Virus record (IMG/VR): IMGVR_UViG_3300032893_000167
Coordinates: 1-38,226 of that record
Origin: a virus
Length of the DNA: 38,226 bases
Direction: 5' to 3' (one strand)
Shown here in pieces: positions 7,132 to 13,227 of the stretch; position 1 is the first letter of the stretch, and the number at the start of each line of letters is the position of its first letter. The position numbers and the translations under genes were made by a program. The notes below the pieces were generated by a model, which was not told where the DNA came from, made no database searches, and saw only the letters and a program-made list of their open reading frames with translations.

Positions 7132-7193
7132 CAATCGTCATCCTCACGACAGCCTTCATGGCATGGTCCCTCTGGACTACCCTGCGTCACTGA
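7116..7193 (+). CDS. Possible 25-aa membrane peptide
   Basis: An ATG inside the end of the lipoprotein gene, in another frame, opens a 25-codon frame ending at TGA 7191-7193. Almost the entire peptide is one hydrophobic helix with Trp residues near the end and a basic C-terminus. The ribosome site is weak, so this is only a candidate. Confidence 0.3.
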   Translation: MPLQITIVILTTAFMAWSLWTTLRH

Positions 7194-7334
7194 AATAATT
7201 TGTAACATTTTAACTTGACCAATCGCCCGGCGACGGGCGACAAAGCCTAACGCGAAGTTTGTAAAAAGCAAACAAAGCTTATTTAGTTTCCCCAGCATCG
7301 GGGATGAGCCAAACCACACTAAAGGAGGGGTAAA
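7194..7334 (+). promoter_or_regulatory. Structured leader of the ubiquitin-like gene
   Basis: This 141-base non-coding stretch holds a 7-bp stem with a GCGA tetraloop (7223-7229 with 7234-7240) and a second short stem (7289-7293 with 7300-7304). It ends in AAAGGAGGGG, one of the strongest ribosome sites in the window. A TTGACC at 7215 could be a -35 box, but the base run 17 bases on (CGACAA) is not a convincing -10. A transcript start in this region is likely because the next gene has its own terminator; the exact promoter is not identified. Confidence 0.45.
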
Positions 7335-7532
7335 ATGGCTGAGGTACAAGTACAGGTCGCGGGCGGCGCGATCCAGAAAAAGGAAGCCGCAACGGTCGAA
7401 TGTCTGTCAAAGTTGGTCGGCTGCGACGGCGCCGGCTGGACTGCCACCGTCAATGGTGAGCCGCAAGAAAGCGACTACGAGTTGAGTGACTACGAATTCG
7501 TGACTTTCGCGAAAGCCGTGAAGGCCGGTTAA
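7335..7532 (+). CDS. Ubiquitin-like (beta-grasp) modifier candidate, 65 aa
   Basis: The product reads as a short beta-grasp protein. Strand 1 is V-Q-V-Q-V at residues 4-8, followed by a turn G10-G11 and a second strand. A helix around 20-28 follows, then strands at W35-V39 and at residues 54-59 after a Y-E-L-S-D-Y turn like that of ThiS and MoaD. It ends in Ala-Gly with Gly65 the last residue, so no processing is needed to expose a C-terminal glycine. Identity rests mainly on context: E2-like, JAMM and E1-like genes follow directly. It resembles in size the small protein C of PRTRC cassettes. It lies between a structured leader and a terminator, which predicts high expression. The fold assignment is inference. 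Confidence 0.65.
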   Translation: MAEVQVQVAGGAIQKKEAATVECLSKLVGCDGAGWTATVNGEPQESDYELSDYEFVTFAKAVKAG

Positions 7533-7538
7533 TTGCCT

Positions 7539-7565
7539 GGCCCCCTCCTTCTGGGGGCCTTTTTC
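7539..7565 (+). terminator. Intrinsic terminator after the ubiquitin-like gene
   Basis: GGCCCCC at 7539-7545 and GGGGGCC at 7553-7559 form a perfect 7-bp GC stem with a 7-base loop, followed by TTTTTC. This is a textbook rho-independent terminator. It lies between the modifier gene and the three enzyme genes, which have no obvious promoter in the 15 bases that follow. Readthrough at this site would therefore set the ratio of modifier to enzymes. Confidence 0.85.
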
Positions 7566-7579
7566 TTAGGGGTGCTAAA

Positions 7580-8683
7580 ATGTCCATGACAATGAAAGAA
7601 GTTCGCGAAGCTAATTATGACGTATTTTATGACTGCGAGTCGCCATCGCACGACAGTCAAATGCAGTCAGTCCTCCGTTACCTCGAAAACATTTCCCACA
7701 CGACCAACACCGACATCAGCGGTTGGAAGGTACTCGAGGTCTTTAAGAACCCGAATAGTGAGAAAGGTTTTATCCACACGGATAAGAATAAGATCAATGA
7801 GCTATTTTTTGCGGAGACTGCGCGGCTCAGGGGAACGCAAGTAGCTACAGTTGCGGAGCCGCGTCTTAAAGGCAATGCCCTATCAATTGTTACTGGTTAT
7901 CTGAAGCAACTATCTAAAGATTGGCATCGTCAAGCCCGGAGTAGTTTTGAAAGTGAGGAGGCTAAGATGCAGCACCTCTACGAGCAGTTAGATGAGTCAC
8001 GAAGTACCCTTTCAGACCTCAGAAAAATAATCAGGTTGCCACCTGAAGATCCTGCGAGGTTTGTTAATCAGCTCCAGGAACTTCTCGCAGATGATTTCTG
8101 GACACTCGATTTAGGCGACATTGGAGCTGCGCATTTTCAGTTTCAAACAAAACCAATCGTCCTTTACTACAAGAACTCTGAGCAAGCCGTAGATTTGGCA
8201 GTGCCTATGGGGCAGTTTACGGTCAGGTTGCTGTGGGGAAGAAACCACATCAGAGTACTGTGCCATTTTGACAACGTAATGACTGAAGAGCATTATCATC
8301 CGCATGTGGATTCAAATGGGATCGTCTGTTATGGCAACATGCTCGCGGATGTGGAGGAGGCGCTGCAGGAGCGGAACTACCTCAAGGCGCTTCAGCTTAC
8401 GAAGGCAGTCCTGACTAATTACTGCGATGACAATCCGTACATGCACTTGCATGATTTTGCCGAAACTTATGCGGACATGACCGGTTCGCGAACGCAGGTG
8501 CCTGAGTTGCCGCCGATGCGACTGTCATCTTCTCCGACCGATTCTGTTGGAATAGCAGCGAGAGCCCGTGCCTACTTCGGCGAAATGCCGGCAAACTTTT
8601 ATACCAGGAGCACCGCAACGGACATGACCCTAGGGCCGGGCGTAGCACTCCCTATCCCCCAAGAGGAGGAAGCCAATGATTAG
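7580..8683 (+). CDS. E2-like (UBC-fold) conjugating protein candidate
   Basis: The 367-aa product has a divergent helical N-terminal half (coiled-coil-like at about 110-170) and a UBC-like core at about 175-300. Beta strands at about 192-230 lead to H240-P241-H242-V-D-S-N-G247-I-V-C250. This matches the HPN...Cys block of eukaryotic E2 enzymes in spacing: His-Pro-x, then Gly at +7, then the active-site Cys at +10 from His. C250 is therefore the predicted thioester residue. A helix and a Pro-rich tail follow. PRTRC protein B is described as E2-like, and Bil operons also hold an E2 next to E1 and JAB genes. The long N-terminal extension could bind targets. Its end overlaps the next gene by 8 bases. 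Confidence 0.75.
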   Translation: MSMTMKEVREANYDVFYDCESPSHDSQMQSVLRYLENISHTTNTDISGWKVLEVFKNPNSEKGFIHTDKNKINELFFAETARLRGTQVATVAEPRLKGNALSIVTGYLKQLSKDWHRQARSSFESEEAKMQHLYEQLDESRSTLSDLRKIIRLPPEDPARFVNQLQELLADDFWTLDLGDIGAAHFQFQTKPIVLYYKNSEQAVDLAVPMGQFTVRLLWGRNHIRVLCHFDNVMTEEHYHPHVDSNGIVCYGNMLADVEEALQERNYLKALQLTKAVLTNYCDDNPYMHLHDFAETYADMTGSRTQVPELPPMRLSSSPTDSVGIAARARAYFGEMPANFYTRSTATDMTLGPGVALPIPQEEEAND

Positions 8684-9632
8684 TTTTAAACTAGTAATCC
8701 CAGACGCAGTCTACCAAAAGGTCATGTGGTGGGTGAATAAGAGCAGGCACGAGGTGAGCGGTTTCGGCTCCCTAGACTTCGACCCAAAGACGAGCACATT
8801 CACAGTGCGCGATGCAATCCTCCTCAAGCAGGAGGTAGGTCCAACGAGTACGGAAATCGATGCTGCTGCCCTTGGCAAGGCTATGTTTGAGCAGCGCGCA
8901 GAGCCAAATGCGCTGAAGTGGCACTGGCATTCCCATGTCGACATGAATGTTTTTTGGTCTCAGGACGACAGAACACTCATTAAGAACTTGGGCAGTCAGG
9001 GCTGGATTGTGGCGACTGTCTTCAATAAGCAGGAAGAAATGAAGTCAGCTTTTTATGGCAAGGTGAAGGCAGCTTTCGGCGAGTACGACTATGAGGAAGA
9101 AACTTTCCTCGAAGACATCGAATGTTCCGTTGAGCGCTTCATTGCTGCTGAAGTCTACAAGCCCTGGGACAAGGAGTATGATGAGAAGGTAGCCGTTGAG
9201 AGGATTAGTACCGCGATTACGGCAGATGATTGGTCAGGTTGGAGTCCGTCAAATTACGCCTCGGGGTACTACAGACGGCGCGGTTTCGTTGCGCATGCCT
9301 TCCGGCAGCCCGGCAGTCCCGATGTAGCAGGTCAGCACGACCACGAAGGTCTTCGTTATTCTTACATGTACCAGCGTTGGGTCTACCATCCCTGTTTTGA
9401 TGAGGCAGTCACTACGCAGGAGCAGCTCATGGAAGCTATTTTTACCATGGACGATGATGAGTGTTCTGCGGCCTGGAACTACTGCGCCAACCGGAAACAG
9501 GAAAAACGTTTTCAGGAGGCCTACATCAAGTGCCTCGACTTGGCAGAGGCCGCATATGAGGAAAGTGTCGTTGATGCAGAGGAAGTGAAGCGGCAGCGAG
9601 ATACTACCTACTTGCCTGGAGGTGTCGGATGA
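8676..9632 (+). CDS. JAB/MPN-domain metalloprotease (JAMM deubiquitinase-like)
   Basis: The 318-aa product has a complete JAMM motif: Glu26 in an H-E-V-S-G-F-G strand, then H85-S86-H87, seven residues, S95, two residues and D98. These are the zinc ligands and catalytic Glu of JAB isopeptidases, so activity is predicted. Such enzymes cut ubiquitin-like proteins from targets or trim their C-termini. Residues about 130-318 are an extra region of unknown fold with a Tyr/Arg-rich centre. The ATG lies inside the end of the E2-like gene behind a GAGGAGG site, and the stop overlaps the E1-like start (ATGA), so the three proteins should be made together. No NlpC/P60 domain is attached, unlike lambda-type tail proteins. 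Confidence 0.9.
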   Translation: MISFKLVIPDAVYQKVMWWVNKSRHEVSGFGSLDFDPKTSTFTVRDAILLKQEVGPTSTEIDAAALGKAMFEQRAEPNALKWHWHSHVDMNVFWSQDDRTLIKNLGSQGWIVATVFNKQEEMKSAFYGKVKAAFGEYDYEEETFLEDIECSVERFIAAEVYKPWDKEYDEKVAVERISTAITADDWSGWSPSNYASGYYRRRGFVAHAFRQPGSPDVAGQHDHEGLRYSYMYQRWVYHPCFDEAVTTQEQLMEAIFTMDDDECSAAWNYCANRKQEKRFQEAYIKCLDLAEAAYEESVVDAEEVKRQRDTTYLPGGVG

Positions 9633-10315
9633 GCAGGCATGAGCATTTGACGAGGCAGCTTGAAATCATTCCCCTCGAGTGCCTGACGCAAAAAATCACC
9701 ATCATCGGCGCCGGTGCCATCGGCTCCTTTGCAGCGCTGAGCCTTGCAAAGATGGGCTTCGCTGACTTGCAGGTGTGGGACTTCGATGAGGTGTCAGTCG
9801 AAAACATGAATTGCCAGTGGTATCGGTTTGCCGACATCGGAAAACCAAAGGTGTTGGCCCTCGAGGCACTCATCAAGGATTTTACGGGCGTGGAAATTGA
9901 GGCGCGAAATGAACGCTACGAGACGCAAGACCTCAAGGGCATCCTTATCACTGCTGTCGACTCTATGGCCGTCCGTAAGCAGATTTTTGAACGGCTGAAG
10001 GCAGGCAACTACGGAGTGAATTGGCTCATTGATCCGCGCATGGCAAGTGAGGCAGCTCTTCAGTATGTCATCAACCCGTGGGACAGAAGGGACCGCGAAA
10101 CCTACGAGAAGGTCCTCTACACGGACGCTCACGCAGTCGCAGAACGTTGCACAGCGAAGGCAACTATGTACACGGCAACGATGATCGCTGGCTACGTTGC
10201 GAAGGCAGTTAAAGACATCGTGACCAAGAAGCCATACGCCCGCGTCACTCATTGGAACATTGCTGACAACCACTTACAAAACTGGACCAAGGAAACCTTG
10301 CGAGCCGAAGCCTGA
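9629..10315 (+). CDS. ThiF/E1-like adenylating enzyme
   Basis: The 228-aa product has the Rossmann nucleotide loop G27-A-G-A-I-G32-S and D51-F-D53 at the end of strand 2. E58-N-M-N then Q63 fit the E1 metal/ATP block, except that the usual Arg of N-R-Q is Cys62. D-I-G-K-P-K at 69-74 and a D111 also match the family. A single C174 in E-R-C-T-A-K is a candidate catalytic Cys. No CxxC zinc pairs are present, so this is a minimal adenylation domain. E1-like enzymes activate the C-terminal glycine of a modifier with ATP. Thiamin or molybdopterin roles are unlikely because no sulphur-carrier pathway genes are nearby, whereas E2-like and JAMM genes are. Confidence 0.9.
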   Translation: MSRHEHLTRQLEIIPLECLTQKITIIGAGAIGSFAALSLAKMGFADLQVWDFDEVSVENMNCQWYRFADIGKPKVLALEALIKDFTGVEIEARNERYETQDLKGILITAVDSMAVRKQIFERLKAGNYGVNWLIDPRMASEAALQYVINPWDRRDRETYEKVLYTDAHAVAERCTAKATMYTATMIAGYVAKAVKDIVTKKPYARVTHWNIADNHLQNWTKETLRAEA

Positions 10316-10327
10316 CCACCCACAATT

Positions 10328-10354
10328 AGGGGACCACCCCTTAAGGAGGTCCCC
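10328..10354 (+). promoter_or_regulatory. Two alternative hairpins over the ribosome site of the next gene
   Basis: AGGGG 10328-10332 can pair with CCCCT 10337-10341, leaving the AAGGAGG site (10343-10349) free. Alternatively GGGGACC 10329-10335 can pair with GGTCCCC 10348-10354, which captures the end of that site. The two stems exclude each other. This is the geometry of a translation switch, but no ligand or factor is known. Confidence 0.45.
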
Positions 10355-10357
10355 CGA

Positions 10358-10786
10358 ATGGCACTTCAAGACGTCATCAACGCGCAGATTCCCGTTTACC
10401 AAAACGGCGTGGTCGGCGTTGTTACCCAGGTGATCACGAATTCTTACAATCAGGGTTTGCAAGATCAGGCTTCTGCTGACGGAAGTCAGACGAGTCCCGC
10501 TGATGCTGCGACAATCTCAGCCCTGCAAACTCAGGTCGCACAGCTTCAGGCACAAGATGCTTCTGATGTTGCTGCCGGTCAGGCTGCCTTGGCATCTGCC
10601 AACAGCCAGATCGCAGCTCTTCAGTCGCAACTCAGCGCATTGCAAGCTCAAGACGCTGCCGATCAGGCCGTCATTCAGGGTTTTCAAAACTCTGTTGCCG
10701 GTTTGCAAGCAGCCCTCAACCAGCTCCAAGCAATTATTTCTCCGGCGCCTGCCCCGGCTCCGGTGACATCCCAAGCCAAGAAGTAG
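10358..10786 (+). CDS. Coiled-coil protein with heptad repeats, 142 aa
   Basis: After about 35 ordinary residues and a short Ser/Asp-rich linker, residues about 50-125 are a regular Ala/Leu/Gln coiled coil. The block L-Q-A-Q-D-A occurs twice about 36 residues apart. The C-terminus is a Pro/Ala tail ending in two Lys. It resembles oligomerising stalk segments of phage fibres or accessory virion proteins, but no family is clear. It follows the E1-like gene by 42 bases and has its own leader, so it may be co-expressed with the ubiquitin-like cassette or be a separate virion-type gene. Confidence 0.6.
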   Translation: MALQDVINAQIPVYQNGVVGVVTQVITNSYNQGLQDQASADGSQTSPADAATISALQTQVAQLQAQDASDVAAGQAALASANSQIAALQSQLSALQAQDAADQAVIQGFQNSVAGLQAALNQLQAIISPAPAPAPVTSQAKK

Positions 10787-10802
10787 TTTGACATCCCCCT
10801 TG

Positions 10803-10829
10803 CCTCCGAAGGCTAATCACCTTCGGGGG
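10803..10829 (+). promoter_or_regulatory. Hairpin overlapping the ribosome site of the GT9-like gene
   Basis: CCTCCGAAGG (10803-10812) pairs with CCTTCGGGGG (10820-10829) over 10 bp with one G-U pair and a 7-base loop. The right arm supplies the GGGGG of the ribosome site for ATG 10838. No T tract follows. It may end some transcripts or limit translation of the next gene. Confidence 0.55.
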
Positions 10830-10837
10830 TGAGACAC

Positions 10838-11932
10838 ATGAAGTCTTTCAAAGTTACGACGCCACCTAAGCTTCGTGAAAATGCAGACAAGAAGGTTGTG
10901 TTAGGTCCTGAGCACGGTTTTCGGCCGGGCACTGAGGTTACGACTGCGCCGATGTACTTCTTTCTGAACGCCGGCGGAGTCGGCGATTACATCAACTACA
11001 TGGCGGCAATTCTTTGGAATGCGGCAAACCTCCCGTGGCTTCACGGTACCGTTTTTGTCTCCTCCTTCTTGGTCGAGTTCTGTTCATACCTCCTTAAGCC
11101 ATTTCCTAACTGGAAGTGCCTCTCCGGTGAGCGCGTGCAGATGGAAACGGATGTTTGTTTTGCAGGTCCCGAGCTGAAGTTGGGGACTGGTCAGGTGATT
11201 AATCACCAGCTCCTTAATGCGACGGGCGCTCATCTGACGACCCTCGGTTTCGCCTACTATTCAAACATGACGCCGGCCCCTGCTGATGCGACCCTTCCTT
11301 ACGTGAGCTTCCCGCTGAAGCGCGTCCGCTTTGAGCTGCGGGACAAGGTGGGGAAGTATGTTGTCTTCACTCCGGGTGCAGTTACTCCGGCCCGTGCAAC
11401 TTACGGCCGTCACCTTAACCCCCTCATTGAGTGGGTGGTATCGCAGGGATACTTACCGGTCTTCCTCGGCAAGTCTGAGGTGACGCCGGACCTTGATCCG
11501 GTCTTCGCAGATGACATTGCCTGGGGCCTCGGCCTGGACCTCCGAAACAAGACGACCATCATGGAGGCCGCAGCAATTCTTCAATACTCAGCCGCAGTGG
11601 TCGGTCTGGACAATGGCCTCCTTCACCTAGCCGCTTGCACGGATGCAAATGTGGTCTTCGCCTACAACATCGTGGGCCCGAAGAACCGGGCGCCACGCCG
11701 GCACCCCTCCGTAAAAGGCGGCACATGGCACATCAACCTGACTGACCGGGACCTTCACTGCAACAACTGCCAGGACAAGTGGAAGCTCCTCATCAACCAC
11801 AACTTTCATTCGTGTTACTATGTGGATAAGGGTGTGGATAAGCAGCCGAAGTGTGTGGACATGCTCTTTGCGGATGGAGCCGCCCGCTTTAAGGGCGCCT
11901 TGACTGAGGCCTTTGCCCGAGGGCAGACTTAG
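10838..11932 (+). CDS. GT9-like (heptosyltransferase-type, GT-B) glycosyltransferase
   Basis: The start ATG 10838 follows GGGGGTGAG; an in-frame GTG at 10829 is less likely because it lies in the ribosome site. The 364-aa product has a GT-B pattern. The N-terminal domain holds a glycine-rich G-G-V-G-D loop near residue 45. A C-terminal domain starts near residue 170 with V-V-F-T-P-G and then has P-V-F-L-G-K-S-E. Near residue 255 a V-G-L-D-N-G-L-L-H-L-A block corresponds to the donor-binding block of ADP-heptose transferases. A Cys-rich segment (C-N-N-C) follows. The probable role is sugar transfer to a surface glycan or phage molecule. Together with the genes at 1291 and 2150 it suggests glycan modification. 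Confidence 0.75.
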   Translation: MKSFKVTTPPKLRENADKKVVLGPEHGFRPGTEVTTAPMYFFLNAGGVGDYINYMAAILWNAANLPWLHGTVFVSSFLVEFCSYLLKPFPNWKCLSGERVQMETDVCFAGPELKLGTGQVINHQLLNATGAHLTTLGFAYYSNMTPAPADATLPYVSFPLKRVRFELRDKVGKYVVFTPGAVTPARATYGRHLNPLIEWVVSQGYLPVFLGKSEVTPDLDPVFADDIAWGLGLDLRNKTTIMEAAAILQYSAAVVGLDNGLLHLAACTDANVVFAYNIVGPKNRAPRRHPSVKGGTWHINLTDRDLHCNNCQDKWKLLINHNFHSCYYVDKGVDKQPKCVDMLFADGAARFKGALTEAFARGQT

Positions 11933-11963
11933 GCCAGCGTGCCCGGCAGAGGGAACTAACCTT

Positions 11964-12058
11964 AAGCCGGACCTAGATCAGCTCACCGGGGCCACGCTAA
12001 CACCTCCGCTTCGCCGCCCCCATGTTAGACGGCCCGGTAGCGATCTCAGGTCCGGCTT
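11964..12058 (+). ncRNA. Long structured leader RNA element
   Basis: The 202-base stretch between the GT9-like gene and the gene at 12135 has no convincing gene of its own. Its left arm 11964-11974 pairs perfectly with 12048-12058 (11 bp). Further inside, 11975-11979 pairs with 12042-12046, 11981-11983 with 12039-12041, 11985-11990 with 12033-12038, 11992-11993 with 12031-12032, and 11997-12002 with 12023-12028. That is about 33 bp with single-base bulges and a C-rich 20-base loop. It could be a regulatory RNA, an RNase III site or a DNA cruciform. Confidence 0.6.
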
Positions 12059-12062
12059 CGGC

Positions 12063-12074
12063 GAGCGTAGCGAG
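12063..12074. repeat. Copy 1 of the GAGCGTAGCGAG motif
   Basis: The 12-base motif lies just after the long hairpin and before the ribosome site of the gene at 12135. Its reverse complement is found at 35687-35698, also shortly upstream of a gene (on the minus strand). GC-rich motifs of this style are common in bacterial extragenic repeats, so a host origin is possible. Confidence 0.4.
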
Positions 12075-12134
12075 CCGTCCGAAAGCGAGACCGAAGGTCG
12101 AGCCACTACAACAGGCGAAGCCACAGGAGGACTA

Positions 12135-12365
12135 ATGCCAGCAAAATCACAAGCCCAGGCCGGTAAAATGGCCATCCTTTACGAGCAGGGGAAAATTACG
12201 AAGGGGCAGCGGGATGAGTTCCTTAAGGGGGTTAAGGTAAGCTCATTGCCGCAGAGGGTCACTCCCAAGAAGTCTAGTCCCGTGAAAACAGGCTTCGCAC
12301 GGCCGGGCAGTCGGACCCATCCGGCGACGAAAGCGCGCTTGCGCGCACGGCGCGGACGGCGCTAA
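12135..12365 (+). CDS. Small basic protein with an M-P-A-K-S-x-A-Q start, 76 aa
   Basis: The frame is open further upstream (to 11913), but that stretch is the structured leader. The ATG at 12135 follows a strong CAGGAGG site. The start M-P-A-K-S-Q-A-Q resembles the opening of small DUF3008-like phage proteins. The C-terminal third is extremely basic (several Arg runs) and probably binds nucleic acid. Function unknown. Confidence 0.6.
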   Translation: MPAKSQAQAGKMAILYEQGKITKGQRDEFLKGVKVSSLPQRVTPKKSSPVKTGFARPGSRTHPATKARLRARRGRR

Positions 12366-12406
12366 GCTTAAGGCAGCGCGCTAACATTACTCCATGGAGG
12401 GAGTTC

Positions 12407-12796
12407 ATGAAAAATTTTAAGCCTAAAGGCAATGGCATGAAGGTGTCCCCGGAAGCTCACTCTGAGTGGTCCGACAAAGAGGGGAAACATTCGTCGGTTG
12501 GCATCAAGGGATATGGTGTCAGCATGTCTGGCGAAAATGTCATCAAAAAGAACGCCCGCTCGTTTGATCCTGGCGCAGGCGTGAAAACACATGAGGCGGC
12601 ACAGGTGACGAAAAGTCATGGCGGTGGTCGTGGCAAGCCGGCATTCCCGTCTTACTCGGGCTCTTCCGGCCACAAAACTGGTCCGCAAAAACACGCAGGC
12701 AAGGGAGCCGAAGGCAGCACCAAAGGACCGGGCGGCGCAGGAAAACTCAATCACGGCAATGGCATTTCCGGCGGTAAGAAAACCGGACTCTGCTAA
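12407..12796 (+). CDS. Gly/Lys/Ser-rich low-complexity protein, 129 aa
   Basis: The ATG follows GGAGGGAG. The first 60 residues look weakly beta-structured; from about residue 70 onward the protein is disordered, built of Gly, Lys, Ser and His with repeated G-G-x-G and H-G steps. It ends in a single Cys. No family is recognised. Low-complexity basic proteins of this kind can be minor head proteins or RNA binders. It is followed after 12 bases by a virion-like gene. Confidence 0.55.
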   Translation: MKNFKPKGNGMKVSPEAHSEWSDKEGKHSSVGIKGYGVSMSGENVIKKNARSFDPGAGVKTHEAAQVTKSHGGGRGKPAFPSYSGSSGHKTGPQKHAGKGAEGSTKGPGGAGKLNHGNGISGGKKTGLC

Positions 12797-12808
12797 GGGA
12801 GGACACTC

Positions 12809-13183
12809 ATGAGTGGTCTATCGGGCGGACTCCCCGGAGTCGCCGTTACTACGTTGGCAACGATTACTGTCGGGACGACTGCAGTGCAGGCCACTTCGAC
12901 AGCCGGTCAGCTGGTTGCCTCGGTCTACATTGAAGCCGATTCCGGCAACACCGGCACCATTTATGTCGGCGATTCAAATGTCAGCACTACCCGCTACATG
13001 GGCGCTCTGACCGTTGTCGGTTCCGGCACAGCACAGGGCACCAACATCAAGGGCATGTGGATCACGGCACCGATGCCGGAACGCGCGGGCGCAAGCTCCT
13101 TGCAACTCGGCAGCATCTACTTTGTTGCAAGTGCCGCTTCGCAAAAGGTCCACGTGACTTACCTTGACCGCATGGGCGGCTAG
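12809..13183 (+). CDS. Putative virion structural protein (decoration-like), 124 aa
   Basis: A GGGAGGAC site precedes the ATG. The sequence is dominated by Thr, Ala, Ser, Val and Gly in alternating order, as in all-beta virion proteins. It has G-T-I-Y-V-G-D-S-N-V-S near residues 50-60 and a later I-Y-F-V-A-S segment. The pattern resembles small beta-sandwich proteins found among phage structural genes. It lies on the plus strand, away from the main structural block, next to lysis genes. Role inferred. Confidence 0.55.
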   Translation: MSGLSGGLPGVAVTTLATITVGTTAVQATSTAGQLVASVYIEADSGNTGTIYVGDSNVSTTRYMGALTVVGSGTAQGTNIKGMWITAPMPERAGASSLQLGSIYFVASAASQKVHVTYLDRMGG

Positions 13184-13227
13184 GTGCTGATCTTGTCTTA
13201 GTAACAAACCTTTCCTTAGGGGGAAAA

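Noticed and set aside
8676-9632. JAB gene as lambda-type tail assembly protein (gpK-like)
   Set aside because: There is no NlpC/P60 domain and no long-tail genes next to it; the phage is podovirus-like.
9629-10315. ThiF-like gene as thiamin or molybdopterin synthesis enzyme
   Set aside because: No biosynthesis genes are near, and E2-like and JAMM genes are directly coupled to it.
10788-10819. Promoter with TTGACA at 10788
   Set aside because: The nearest -10-like TAATCA is 20 bases away and inside a hairpin loop; at 17 bases the sequence is GGCTAA.
11913-12134. Long upstream extension of the gene at 12135
   Set aside because: The extra 74 residues are encoded by the structured hairpin leader, and the strong ribosome site is right before 12135.
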